Origin: Cliona cf. orientalis
Taxonomy: Eukaryota; Porifera; Demospongiae; Clionaida; Clionaidae
Length of the DNA stretch: 64,000 nt
Reading direction: 5' to 3'
Assembly (NCBI GenBank): GCA_963930775.1
Contig: OZ005698.1
Coordinates: forward strand, 2,052,501-2,116,500
Of this stretch, positions 10,224 through 33,192 are shown piece by piece. Within the stretch, counting starts at the first letter, position 1; every line of letters starts with the position of its first letter. The translations under genes and the position numbers were made by a program. The notes beneath the pieces are model-generated. The model searched no databases and was not told the DNA's origin. It worked only from the letters and a program-made list of their open reading frames with translations.

Positions 10224-10469
10224 CACGATCGACTTGGCAATAGATAAAGTATAAAGCAGCAATAGTCTTAGAATTGATCCTACACGTGGTAGAATAACGG
10301 AATTTTTGGCCAATGGGTGTACTGGGGGTAACCTTGTATATATAAGGCATGATTGCATTCATGTGGCTGGGGACTACCCTTAGGCCTGTACATGAGGTTT
10401 GTACAGGAAATACACTACAAGGTACAAAATATATTTCAACTATACACAGGTGCAATAATAATGTATATA

Positions 10470-10805
10470 TAGGTTATAGCACGAGAGCGAGACAGTTCAG
10501 TGATTTATTGACCGAGGGCGAAGCCCGAGGTCAATAAGCCACTGAACTGTCGAGATCGAGTACTACAACCGATTTGTAGTACTGAACAAAAGAAAACTAC
10601 AAGGTGCAAACCACAGCTAGTGTACATAGCTACAAGGTGCTTTCCCTCAGCTGCTACCCACAGGACAATAACAAGTCAGTTATAGTCCTTGCAGGAGTTA
10701 TTGTCCTGTGGGTTTAGTTATAGTCCTGTGGGAAGGCAGTTGGATGGTAAGCGATTTTAGCTGTTGTCGGCATCCTTTGATTTGTATGGCTTCAGTACTA
10801 CAAGG
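10470..10805. repeat. Hairpin-rich insertion upstream of SRCR copy 3
   Basis: Relative to the copy 5 upstream region (20360-20395), copy 3 carries about 330 extra bases. They hold a strong hairpin at about 10488-10548 (GACAGTTCAGTG ... CACTGAACTGTC around GGGCGAAGCCC) and a second inverted repeat at about 10658-10712 (CCCACAGGACAATAAC / GTTATTGTCCTGTGGG). No coding region was seen. It is probably a nested small mobile element. Confidence 0.55.
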
Positions 10806-11093
10806 TATATTATATGTATAGTGACATGTTAGCTATATAACAGCCTTTTTTAGCCAATATACCTTTAGATACTATGCCTTAATTAATGTGGTATGGCTTT
10901 TGTGAGGTTAGGTATGCTAATACTGTTACAATAATTATTATTGAATAAGGGAGGTAAAAATTAGTAACAATTAAAAGTAGTTAAAATTGAACCCTATATT
11001 AATTGAATCGAGTTAAGCGCTAAAAGGTCTGTAGATAGCTACACATACGATTGACAGCTAGGTAATAGCTACAACATTGTGGATAATGTACAG

Positions 11094-11914
11094 CTATGTA
11101 GAGTGTCCATTGATGAGCTGAGCAAATTGGCCAGCAGCTGGGAGCTGTAGCTCAGGGATGTTGTAGTAGAGGTCGAGGGAGGAGGGATTGGCCAGTGCCC
11201 CCCTCTGGTTCACACTGCGGCCTCACCAGAGATGATCTTCTTCACAGCTACCTCAACCTTCTTACCACTGATAGTGTACTACATGTATAAGGAAACAAGT
11301 AATGGAAAATTCATTTTTGGCCATAGACCACAAAATAAGCCAGGGTACTGCAGGTTATCAACATACATACATCTATGAGAAGTTTCATTTCATGCTTATT
11401 ATAGAATAACTCTTTGAGCCCCATTTTAACGAGCAGCAAGGCATCCTAGCCTACAAAGGGGAGCAACGCAAGGTGGGCCACGTATGTGTACATCACTATA
11501 CACATTCCCACTAACCAGCGTATTGTATAGTAATCAGGCAATATAGTAGAGCCTGTCTATACAACAGTCATCCATGACATTATGCCAGTCAGTTAGCTAA
11601 TTCATGCAAGATAGGAGGTGACTAGCTACCATACAACCATTATGCTACTCAGGTGAAGAGTGTGGATGGTACCATACTCACAGGAATGTCAGTAGTCTGC
11701 AGGACAACTGCTGGGACGTGTCTTGCTGACAGCTGTGATCTAATGAGTGTCTTGACTCGCTTCACTATGTCTTCAGAGAAGGGGTGGCCATTGGCCATTT
11801 TGAGAAAGAGGATAACCCTCTCATCACCTCCCTCAAGCTTCTGACCAATGCACAGACTATCTGATACTTCAGCAATGTTCTCCACTATAATATGGAAACA
11901 GCGTATAGTAATAG

Positions 11915-11963
<49 letters not shown>

Positions 11964-12256
11964 GAAAGGGAGATAAAGAGAGAGAAAGAGAGAGGGGAAG
12001 ATGGAGAGCTATTTTTCACCTATGTTATAGATCTCTGCACTGCCAAACCTCACTCCACTAGGGTTCAGAGTGCCATCACTGAAAAAAGGAACAATGGAAC
12101 AGTGATTATTTCAGGATTTCGCTCAAAAGAGCTGGTGTCAAAATTCAGAGGGACATCCAAATTCAAGGAGTGTTGGATTCTTACCTTCTTCCTAGCATCA
12201 CGATGCCGCCAGTGGTTGAGGAGAGGACACAGTATAGTCACCATGAGCTCACACAC
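11094..12256 (-). pseudogene. AACS exons 14-11, middle shard
   Basis: Exon 14 (11094-11278, with a 5-bp insertion that shifts the frame), exon 13 (11682-11884, full length and open), exon 12 (12020-12078, full length) and exon 11 (12185-12256). Exon 11 has a 2-bp insertion and a Trp codon changed to TGA. The spacing copies that of the complete gene, including the GA microsatellite at 11921-11998 between exons 13 and 12. The nonsense codon and two frameshifts make it a pseudogene. SRCR copy 4 follows on the right, as SRCR copy 6 does in the complete gene. Confidence 0.9.
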
Positions 12257-12773
12257 CTGCAGTCAGGGGAAATAAAGTTGACACAACTTGCACCTGTCAG
12301 TGAAATATTTGTCAATAGCAAGCAACATTACCGACCACAATGATTGATTGTTATTTACCACGTAATTAATATATTCACTATCTGCATGTACATGTATATG
12401 CATCCATGTACACATATAGAAGTAGAATTGTTAACAAAAACTATTGTAAATGTACCGTCCACATACAAGCATACATGTGCTACATGTATATGCAAGAATA
12501 AAAGCCATGGAAAATACTTTAATACATTACACACAGATACCTTCTGAGCTAGGTAGGGCTCACTCAAATTATTATTTTCAATTCATGACAGCTCCATTTT
12601 CACTGTACTGGATTGGTAAACTTTCATAGTTTTGATTGGAAAAGCGCTAAGTGTAGTGTGCCATTAAGCTATTTACTATGTCACTGTGGTGTTACATAAT
12701 ATTTTTGCAACTTGTAGTGATGTAAGCATAAACCACATGCAGACAGGATGCCAGATCCAATTATAGGATGTGC

Positions 12774-12782
12774 TATATATAT
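12774..12782 (+). promoter_or_regulatory. TATA-like box of SRCR gene 4
   Basis: A TATATATAT run 82 bp before the ATG at 12856, at the same distance and in the same context as in SRCR gene 1. Confidence 0.5.
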
Positions 12783-12855
12783 AAGGTGTTTAGGGCACAT
12801 AAGCTGCATTCTATTGCTGCATGCACTAGTTGATAAGTTGAGTTAGTTCATCATA

Positions 12856-13965
12856 ATGGTTGCAAAATACACAGAGCTCCAGTATAATAATTATTGTATC
12901 ATAGGCTTGTCAAAGATACTGCTTTTGGTGATAGTGTGGAGTCAGTTGGTTGGAGCACAGAGCAATGGAGATGTAAGAGTCGTACAGAACCCCAACGATA
13001 CAGACTACAGCTGGGGAAGACTCGAGGTGTATCTCAACAGTGAATGGGGCACATTCTGTGTAAAAAATGATGACCGATATCCGGGCCTTGGATTCAATTC
13101 CTATTCTGCTGATGCTGCATGCCGACAGTTGGGGTATCAAATGAGTGATGCAGTTTCAAAAGCAAGTGACCATATTGATGACATCCCTTTGGCAAGTAAC
13201 TCAACTCCAATTCACACTGGCCACAGTATGTGTGGTAAGAACACTAATGGTGGGTTCTCACATGTTTTGCGCTGTTTCTATCTTGATACTGATCATGATA
13301 TGGATTCTACATGTACGCATGATGATGATGTCATAATTCTGTGTTCATTGTTTCACTTGGATGGATACGATACTGAGTTGATTCTTAATTCGGAAGCCTT
13401 AAACTCCACTTATCCATCATCTGGTATCCTTGAAATCTTTTCTAGCTACAAGAGTGGTGCTGCATCTTGGGGATGGAGTTACATATGCAGTACTAAATTT
13501 GACCAGAATGCTGCCAATACTGCTTGTATTCAACTGGGCTACACTGGTGCTCTCTCGTATTACACCACATCTGCTAATCGTAGCAAAGACAGAGTGTATA
13601 CCGACATCTGGCTTGATGGTGTTACTTGTGGAGATAATGTCCACAGTTGTCTGGATAGCTGCTTCTGCTACCCACTGACACTAACTGCTGTTCCGTGCAA
13701 CCTTGACTATGTTATCGCCTTGACTTGTACTTTCGACCTAGCTGAACGGGATGCAGTTTACCCTGGACTGAGGGATATGTGCGAGGAAACGAGCAAAACC
13801 TACTGTGCTCCAGATACACCCATCAAAGAAATCTCATTGAAAAAGTTCATTATTATTAGCTCAGTGCTGTCGACCGTAATAGTGCTCCTCTGTCTGGTAG
13901 TTGTGGGGCTGATGGTGATGATGTGGAAACGTCGAGGAAGAACTCAATATCAGACTATTATCTAA
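12856..13965 (+). CDS. Two-domain SRCR membrane protein, copy 4
   Basis: An intact 369-codon single-exon ORF. It begins MVAKYTELQYNNYCIIGLSK before the hydrophobic LLLVIVWSQLVGAQS. SRCR1 contains GRLEVYLNSEWGTFC and AACRQLGY; SRCR2 contains GWSYICSTKFDQNAANTAC. The stalk TPIKEISLKK, transmembrane helix and RRGRTQYQTII tail are almost the same as in copy 1. The tail keeps the TxYxxI pattern. It lies between AACS exon 11 (12185) and exon 10 (14740) shards, so it is the positional equivalent of copies 1 and 6. Four codons missing before SGAASWGW (relative to copy 1) are shared with copy 6, suggesting that 4 and 6 are the closer pair there, whereas the tail groups 4 with 1. Confidence 0.87.
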   Translation: MVAKYTELQYNNYCIIGLSKILLLVIVWSQLVGAQSNGDVRVVQNPNDTDYSWGRLEVYLNSEWGTFCVKNDDRYPGLGFNSYSADAACRQLGYQMSDAVSKASDHIDDIPLASNSTPIHTGHSMCGKNTNGGFSHVLRCFYLDTDHDMDSTCTHDDDVIILCSLFHLDGYDTELILNSEALNSTYPSSGILEIFSSYKSGAASWGWSYICSTKFDQNAANTACIQLGYTGALSYYTTSANRSKDRVYTDIWLDGVTCGDNVHSCLDSCFCYPLTLTAVPCNLDYVIALTCTFDLAERDAVYPGLRDMCEETSKTYCAPDTPIKEISLKKFIIISSVLSTVIVLLCLVVVGLMVMMWKRRGRTQYQTII

Positions 13966-14739
13966 TAAAATAAAGTTTAGCTCTAGCTATAGTAGAGTCA
14001 ACTGAATACATGCAGTATAGCTAGCAAGCATGATACTATTATTAATAGCATTAAATTCTGGCAAAAATTAGTATCATCTGGTTACCCTACTTCCATCATA
14101 ATAATGCTTAATAGGTGGAGCTACATGCTTTGCTGATTCACATGCACTGCTTCTAATTTAAAATAAAGAAGATGCAGTTAATGTATCAAGTTTTGTGCTG
14201 CAGGTCTGTAGTCACCATTGAATTACAGTTACTAAAACAATAACGTACATGTACATGTACTCCAGATACACGCTTGTATCAACTAGCAAGACTAGACTAA
14301 GTGTGTCAGTGCTCCCTAGCGTACATACATGTATATGTGACATTGTACATGCACATGTAAGGCAGGTCAGCTCAATAAGCCTCAGTAGTATAAAACTTGC
14401 TTTTTTTATGGGAGCAAGGGAATCAGAGATCAGGCTAGCCAGAGTGGTGGTTGTGGTTTTAGCTAATTAAAATAAAACGAAATGTCGGACTCATGGAGTG
14501 GCAAAGTACTGCTCTACTACTTTTAGAGCTAGAATCCCATAAGCTTCCATGCAGTCACAGATTCCACCCAAATCATGATCTCCCACCACGCCTCAAATTG
14601 TGTTTGGGGACAGCACTTTCACATGACATTGTACAAGTGTTAAGACCAACCCAAAAACTGAGAAAAGTACTTGTACATGTATGCCTTGGTGTGTGTATGC
14701 ATACTAATACGTACAGTGCAGCGTATTATTCTTGCTAAC
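13966..14739. other. Spacer equivalent to part of AACS intron 10
   Basis: No gene seen. It matches 24998-25766 and parts of 1778-2423, and is rich in ACATGT/TACATG repeats. The stretch at about 14550-14640 is well conserved among the three copies but has no AACS-like reading frame, and the exon phases do not need it. Confidence 0.55.
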
Positions 14740-16041
14740 CTTGAAACTTTGAAAAGTATGCCTTGGTGTACTTGATGCCGTCCTCATCGTTCCAGAAGTG
14801 AGTTGGCATACTGGGAAAGGGTTTCGTACACACAAGCTCACCATCCTCATCGAATACTGGCTCACCTGAATGTACATGTACATGTATGTAAATCATAAAA
14901 ATACCATTCACGGTCTATCTTTAAATAATACTCTCCCCCAAATTAGAATTCTACGCGGAAATTGACACTCATGCTCAAGACAATAGTGCCACAGTGCTGC
15001 TTCTTACCATCTTGGTTCCAGCACTCCATTGCCATGCCGAGGTTTCTGGTCTGTATCTCTCCCCTGTAGACTGGCACTGTGGGGTTCTGACCAGCAAAGC
15101 AAGAGATGATGTCCGTCCCACCTGCAACTAATGAATCACAAAGGTATAGAGTAAGTGTACATGTACATGTAGCTACGGAGGGAAGCTGAAAATTGTTTTG
15201 TAGATTGTAATATTTCACCCCCTCCTGATTTGTTGCTCCTACCACCACTCCTCCTTGAAAAAGGGATCCCTGGGTAATTAAGAATCTGTCGGATAGACCT
15301 GCCGATCCTCCAGGGCAGCTAGCCACTTGGCACCCGTACCAAGGATCGTGATGCTATTGGAGGAGGAGGAGGGGAAAATAATATCAGTGGTTTTTGCTCT
15401 TTCCCTTCTACTTTTCGGTAGATTCTATATGTATACCAGTTCCTTTGATGACATCATTATTGTGAATTATTATAGTATATGTAGTTATGCCAGTGATCAG
15501 TGATGACAGTGTTTTCAGTGTTTCCATTAATGGCAGTGTTTCCAGTTGTTTGTAGTGCTTTCAGTGTTTCCAGGGATGACAGTGTTTGCAGTGATGGCAG
15601 TGTTTCCAGTGATTACAGCTAGTGTTTCCTGTAATATTATTGTTGAACTCAGCTTATCCCCACTGAGTACCATACACTTTGGTATTCCAGTGGTCCCGAT
15701 GAATACATAATGAACGTTACATAGGTGGCAGATCAAAGCAGGGGGCACCAGAGGCACGTGCCCTCCCCCCTTTCAGAGCCATTGAAGCCATACAAAAATA
15801 TGCTATGACCGCCATTGTTGTTTGATTCTAGTAAAACAGGCAAACCCTGGTCATATCATTCTCCTTAACAGAATGGATTAAGGGTAGCTTGCTTCATGGA
15901 CTATAATGCAACTTGTACATCCCCCACTCCCGACATGTCATCTTCCTCCGCCTATGATGAACATGGAGTGATTGAAGGGGACCTATTCAAATTTCAGTCC
16001 TGACTCCTTGAACTCTCGAGTGAACTCCTTGTGACAGGACA
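14740..16041 (-). pseudogene. AACS exons 10, 9, 8 (partial) and 5 (split), middle shard
   Basis: Exon 10 (14740-14865) and exon 9 (15008-15121) are full length. Exon 8 keeps only its first third (about 15286-15353); the rest and the following intron are deleted. Exon 5 (about 15657-16041) has lost its donor (GT to AT) and is split by the same insertion as the left shard. Exons 6 and 7 are absent, as in the left shard. The shared exon 5 insertion shows that these two shards descend from one already damaged copy. Confidence 0.88.
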
Positions 16042-17293
16042 CTGTAAAATAATACAAGTCTCAGTGACAGTGTGTAGTTCCGAGTCTTTATACATGTACA
16101 CTACAAATGTGTGCACATGCATGTATAATAATGTACACTGATGTACATGTATAAATGAGAGTATGATTGATAATTATTATGTTTAGTTTCTGTAGTAGTC
16201 TACTATGTCGATAAAGTCCATAAGTTCTCACTGTACACCGTATGTTGCCATATCAGCACATGTGCATGCATGTCAACCACGATCGCGTTTTTGCAGGCCG
16301 TAACTTGATCAAATGTCACATGACATCTCACACCCCATTGGCTCTATGCAAATTCCTCTAGAGCACACAAAAACCGTGCAAGAGTTTCCAGACCCTTCCG
16401 AGTGCTGGTGATGCAATATATACATCCAATGCTGCGGAAAAAGGAGGGGTCTGGGTTCCTAATTGATTGTTGGAAATGGTCGTCATTTCAGGGTGAGAAA
16501 CTGCGTTATGACATTATCATCATGATGCATGGATATTAAATACTTATGGCCAGATTCTCAGTTGTATACATGTATATACCATACTACTATATAATAGCTA
16601 CTAGCATACCGGTAAAGGAGGATTATATGTCATCGATGCCTGTAGGCATAAGGGGAAGATTTTACGCCACGATTTCCATTCTGTATCTAACAGGCCTAGG
16701 AACATTTTACACTTAATTTCCATGACAGTACTATTAGGATTTTACCCCCTCCCCTAGATGATACAGCATAATGGGAACATTAATTTTTACGCCAATAACA
16801 TGGTTGGCGTACAAACTCTTCCCTTTATAAAGCACTTCATAGCCACGGATACAGATAACAATATTATAATAATAGCTATTATTATTATTATGGTCCTCAT
16901 GCAAATTGCTGGAACCAGATAATTCCAAAATTAGCCTCTGAACAATTCTTTTGACAAAATTATAATGTATGTACATAAATGTATTCTGGGAAGGATATAA
17001 TGTGTACAATACATGTATTATGCATGCACTGGCATCAGAGCCCTGTTTACATAATACAAGTTAAAGCAGTTTAAATCCCTATAGGGTAAATTAACGTAAA
17101 CTGGTCTATGGATTGTTGTAAAAAGGGAGTTGTCACAAACTGAAAATTTATCCCTGTCTCAGGGGATGTTCGTGTACAATAGTATTATAATATAATAATA
17201 TTATTATAGTGTTTTCCAAATATGTGGTATAGAAATAATCATTAAGTTGTAATTCGTTGGTTTGGGTGCAAGTTGTGTCACCTTTCTTTGTAG
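16042..17293. other. Spacer with a block junction near 16950
   Basis: 16080-16950 matches 4080-4975. At about 16950 the match jumps to 7080 of the left block, so the SRCR copy 2 plus exon 14 segment found at 5053-7000 has no equivalent here. No gene seen. Confidence 0.6.
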
Positions 17294-17511
17294 GTGTGTG
17301 GGCTCATGGTGACTACCGTGCCCTCTCCTCAACCAATAGTGGCATCGTAATGCTAGAAAGAAGGTACACTCTTTGAATTTGTATGTCCCTCTGAATTTTG
17401 ACACCATAGTAATTCTTTTGAGCGAAATTCTGAAATAATCGCTGCTCCATTGTTCCTTTCTTTCAGTGATGGCACTCTGAACCCTAGTGGAGTGAGGTTT
17501 GGCAGTGCAGA
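17294..17511 (+). pseudogene. Inverted AACS exons 11 and 12 (middle block)
   Basis: Exon 11 (17294-17363) and the start of exon 12 (17467-about 17511) lie on the plus strand. It is the same arrangement as 7407-7645 but here the exon 12 acceptor AG is still intact. After GSADYRH the sequence is unrelated, identical in kind to the left copy. Confidence 0.85.
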
Positions 17512-17871
17512 TTATAGGCATATCGGCCCAACAAGCCTTCACTATAGATTTCACCTTAATATGGGAATAAGGATGAACCATGCAAAAGCTTTAATGTGTC
17601 CACAGGTTCCACCTAAACTGCACACCGTCCCACCATGCTTTGATTTGTGCCAGAAACAGTCTCAGATGTCAATGTTTTCCTTAGGGAGCATGCTGGGGGG
17701 AGAAGGGGGGGGGGATTATTGTTATTTTCGGGAGGATACGGTATTGGCCAATCCAAAAACTATGCCTTCAGTTGGTGTGTGCATGCTAATACTGTACACA
17801 TAGAAATTTTCGCCAAATTTTGATACCTCCTTTCATTGGCGAAAATTTAAAGTAATATGACTAAGTTAAAC

Positions 17872-17989
17872 CTTGAAACTTTGAGAAGTATGCCTTGGTG
17901 TACTTGATGCCGTCTTCGTCGTTCCAGAAGTGAGTTGGCATACTGGGAAAGGGACACAAGCTCACCATCCCCATCGAATACTGGCTAAC
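17872..17989 (-). pseudogene. AACS exon 10 copy with deletion and stop
   Basis: 118 bp against 126. An 8-bp deletion (the CTTCGTAC before ACACAAG) shifts the frame, and the first codons read G-stop because GAG became TAG. Confidence 0.83.
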
Positions 17990-18945
17990 CTAAATGTAGC
18001 TACATGTACATTATTATAATAATGTAAAGCACATCAATTATAGTTGTCCGTCTGTCCGTCCGTTGTCACAGGCTAGAATGACTCCCAGGCTAGAGTGACT
18101 CCCCATGCAGTCATTCTAACCTACAGATGAAATGACTCCCCCAGATAATTGGTATTAGTTTTTTGCAGTTGTCTTCACATCCCTGCAGCTGAGCAACTTC
18201 TTTGGACAATCTAGAGGCCCCTGTGCATGCAATAATGATGTACATGATACAAAAAGAAGCCCCAGACTCCCCTAAATAAGTTGCCACTGGCCTCTAAAGC
18301 CTGAGCCCCTCACTTTCTCTGAGCATCCCTCTCTGGAAATGTTTTGTGGTTTGATATATATGCAAAGGTCAATGAACATTGATTCTCAAGGCCTGTCAAA
18401 CAGCACCTAACTAGTCAGGATTTCATCTAGAAAAAATTTTTGGGGGAGATGTGGGTGTGACAGTTTCACCCATTGTGTCCCCCCTAGCCCCTCCTCCCCC
18501 ATTAACCATTAGGATGACATTGTGTTTTTGGATGTCACTGAGGTATTACATAATAATTTCATCTGAACAATAATTATTACAGATCACTTGCACCGCAGCG
18601 CAAAAAAATAATTAATACGCTCCACTACCTCTCTCTCTATCCTTTCCCTTTCTTAATAATTCTTCATTCTCTCTTTCTTCTGGGGGACTTATTGAGTACA
18701 TAATATTATAATATTATGTCCGCTACTTCGTGGATTCCTAACTGATGCCAAATACAACAATCGGCATGTGCAGCAGGGAGCGAGCGAAACCAGCCCACCC
18801 CCCTCCCCACCTTGTAATAATAATAATTAGCTATTAGCTAGCAATTAAGATTTAATGTATATAGTGTTGTGCTTGCTAGCAGCTAGTGCATGTATGAATC
18901 AGCCTCAGTGACTCAATTACAGCCTGAGCTAAAGTGTATTAATTT
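17990..18945. other. Spacer, no gene seen
   Basis: Matches 8124-9086 of the left block for most of its length, then gives way to about 250 bases not shared (about 18690-18840) before the SRCR copy 5 3' flank. Confidence 0.5.
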
Positions 18946-20113
18946 TTATTGGTTAATAGTCTGATATTGAGCTTTTCCTCGACGATTCCACATCATCACC
19001 ATTAGCCCCACAACCACCAGACAGAGGAGCACTATTATGGTCGACAGCACCGCGCTAACAATGATGAAATTTGATTTGAGTTTCGGGCTGGGCGTATTCG
19101 GATGAGCACAATAGGTTTTCACGCCATCTTCACATAAATCTCTACTTCCAGGTGGGACTGAATACTGTTTAGCTAGGTCAAAAGTACAAGTCAAAACAAT
19201 AACATTATTAAGGTCGCATGGAACAGCAGTTAGTGTCTGTGGGTAGCAGAAGCAGCCATCCAGGCATCTATAAGCGTTATCTCCACCAGTAACACCATCA
19301 AGCCAGATATCAGTATACACTCTCGGACTGTCTTTGCTACGATTAGCAGATGTTGTGTAATACGAGAGAGCACCAGTGTAGCCCAGTTAAATACAAGCAG
19401 TATTGGCAGCATTCTGGTCAAATTTAGCACCGCACATGTTACTCCATCCCTAAGATATAGCACCACTCTGGCTGCTAGAATAGATTTCAAGGACACTAGA
19501 TGATCGATAAGGGGAGTTTAAGGCTTCTGAATTCAGAAACAACTCAGTATCGTATCCTTCCCAGGGCCAGTCCAAGTCAAAAGCACACACAATTATGACA
19601 TCATCATCATGTGTACAGTGACTAGACTCTGTATCATGATCAGCAGAAAGAATTCTTAGATCGAAACAGCGCAAAATGTGGGAGAATACACCATCAGTGG
19701 TCTTATCACAATCATCCATAAGAAAGCCAATGTGAATAGGAGTTGAGTTAGCTACTTGCCAAAGGGATGAGATCAATACCGTCGCTTGCTTTTGAAACCT
19801 TACTCCATATAAATCAATATCCTAACTGGTGGCATGCGGCATCAGCAACATAGGAATTGAATCCAAGGCCTGGATATCGGCTTTTGCACACTCACCATTG
19901 AGATACACCTCAAGTCTTCCCCAGATATCATCTTTGATGAAGGTGTACGTATCGTTGGGGTTCTGTACAACTCTTACATCTCCATTGCTCTGTGCTCCAA
20001 CCAAGCGACTCCACATGATCACCAAAAGCAGCATCTTTGACAAGCTTACAATACAATAATAATTATTATAGTTATATTATATTATATCGGAGCTCTGTAT
20101 ATTTTACAACCAT
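18946..20113 (-). pseudogene. SRCR membrane protein copy 5 (pseudogene)
   Basis: SRCR homology extends over the whole span but in at least three frames. The start region (MVVKYTELRYNII-stop) terminates after 13 codons. An internal frame resumes with MLLLVIMWSRLVGAQS and GRLEVYLNGE, then loses the conserved WGTFC through a deletion. SRCR1 continues in a second frame (19450-19776). SRCR2, the transmembrane helix and the tail KAQYQTINQ are in a third (18946-19320). Its C-terminal region (SVPPGSRDLCEDGVKTYC, TPSPKLKSN) is closest to copy 3, and both occupy the same place left of an AACS exon 14. Confidence 0.88.
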
Positions 20114-20660
20114 CATGATTGATTTGGCAATAATAACAGTTATTAATAGTATACGTGCATGCAGCAATAGTCTTAGAATTGATCCTACAGTGGTAGAATA
20201 ATAATATGACGGAATTTTTGGCCAATGGGTGTACTGGGGATGACCTAGAATTAAGGCATAATTGCATTCATGTGGCTGGGGACTACCCTTAGGCCTGTAC
20301 ATGAGGTTTGTACAGGAAATACACAAGGTACAAATATTTTCAAGTGTACACAGGTGCAATAATAATGTATGGTATGTATATATAGTGACATGTTAGCTAA
20401 CAGCCTTTTTTTTAGCCAATATTATAAAATTATCTTTAGATACTATGCCTTAATTAATGTGGTATGGCTTTTGTGAGGTTATGCTAATACTGTTACAATA
20501 ATTATTATTGAATAAGGGAGGTAAAAATTAGTAACAATTAAAAGTAGTTAAAATTGAACCCTATATTAATTGAATCGAGTTAAGCGCTAAAAGGTCTGTA
20601 GATAGCTACACATATGATTGACAGCTAGGTAATAGCTACAACATTGTGGATAATGTACAG

Positions 20661-32727
<12,067 letters not shown>

Positions 32728-33192
32728 CTTCTTCAACTTTTCTTCGTTTCCTTTCTACTGAATTCACTAATCCTGCTACTCTCAAAACTGGGCCAGAACC
32801 TCGTTCGATTCCCGCCTTTTATAGCCTCCTTGTCGCCTGATCAAATCTGCTGACACCGCAAACAACGTTAAAGCGATCTCTTCTCTGATTGGACACTACT
32901 AATCATGTGATTCACACGTGCTCCGGAGCTGGAAATGTGCGTAACACAGATCAGATTCTCAGATCATTTGGAATTGGAATTTGACCGAGAGCCGATGGCT
33001 GCTGTAAGCAGGTAATGGTCGCTGAAGAAGTAGGCTCGGTCCTACGTATTATAATAATTATAATAATATTATCTGACCCCAAATTGCACAATAATTATTC
33101 ATGATTGGTAAAGGGTCTAGGGTCACTACGACATAATGAATATCCGCATGCCCATGCGCGCCTGAGGTGAGTGGGCGTGTCAAGGGGCTGGG
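32728..33192. promoter_or_regulatory. Bidirectional promoter interval, AACS / GLYAT-like
   Basis: 465 bp between two divergent start codons. It holds a CCAAT-type ATTGG on the plus strand (32889-32893), TATA-free GC-richer stretches next to AACS and a TAATAATTATAATAATATTA block near 33050-33070. A shared promoter is inferred from geometry only. Confidence 0.5.
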
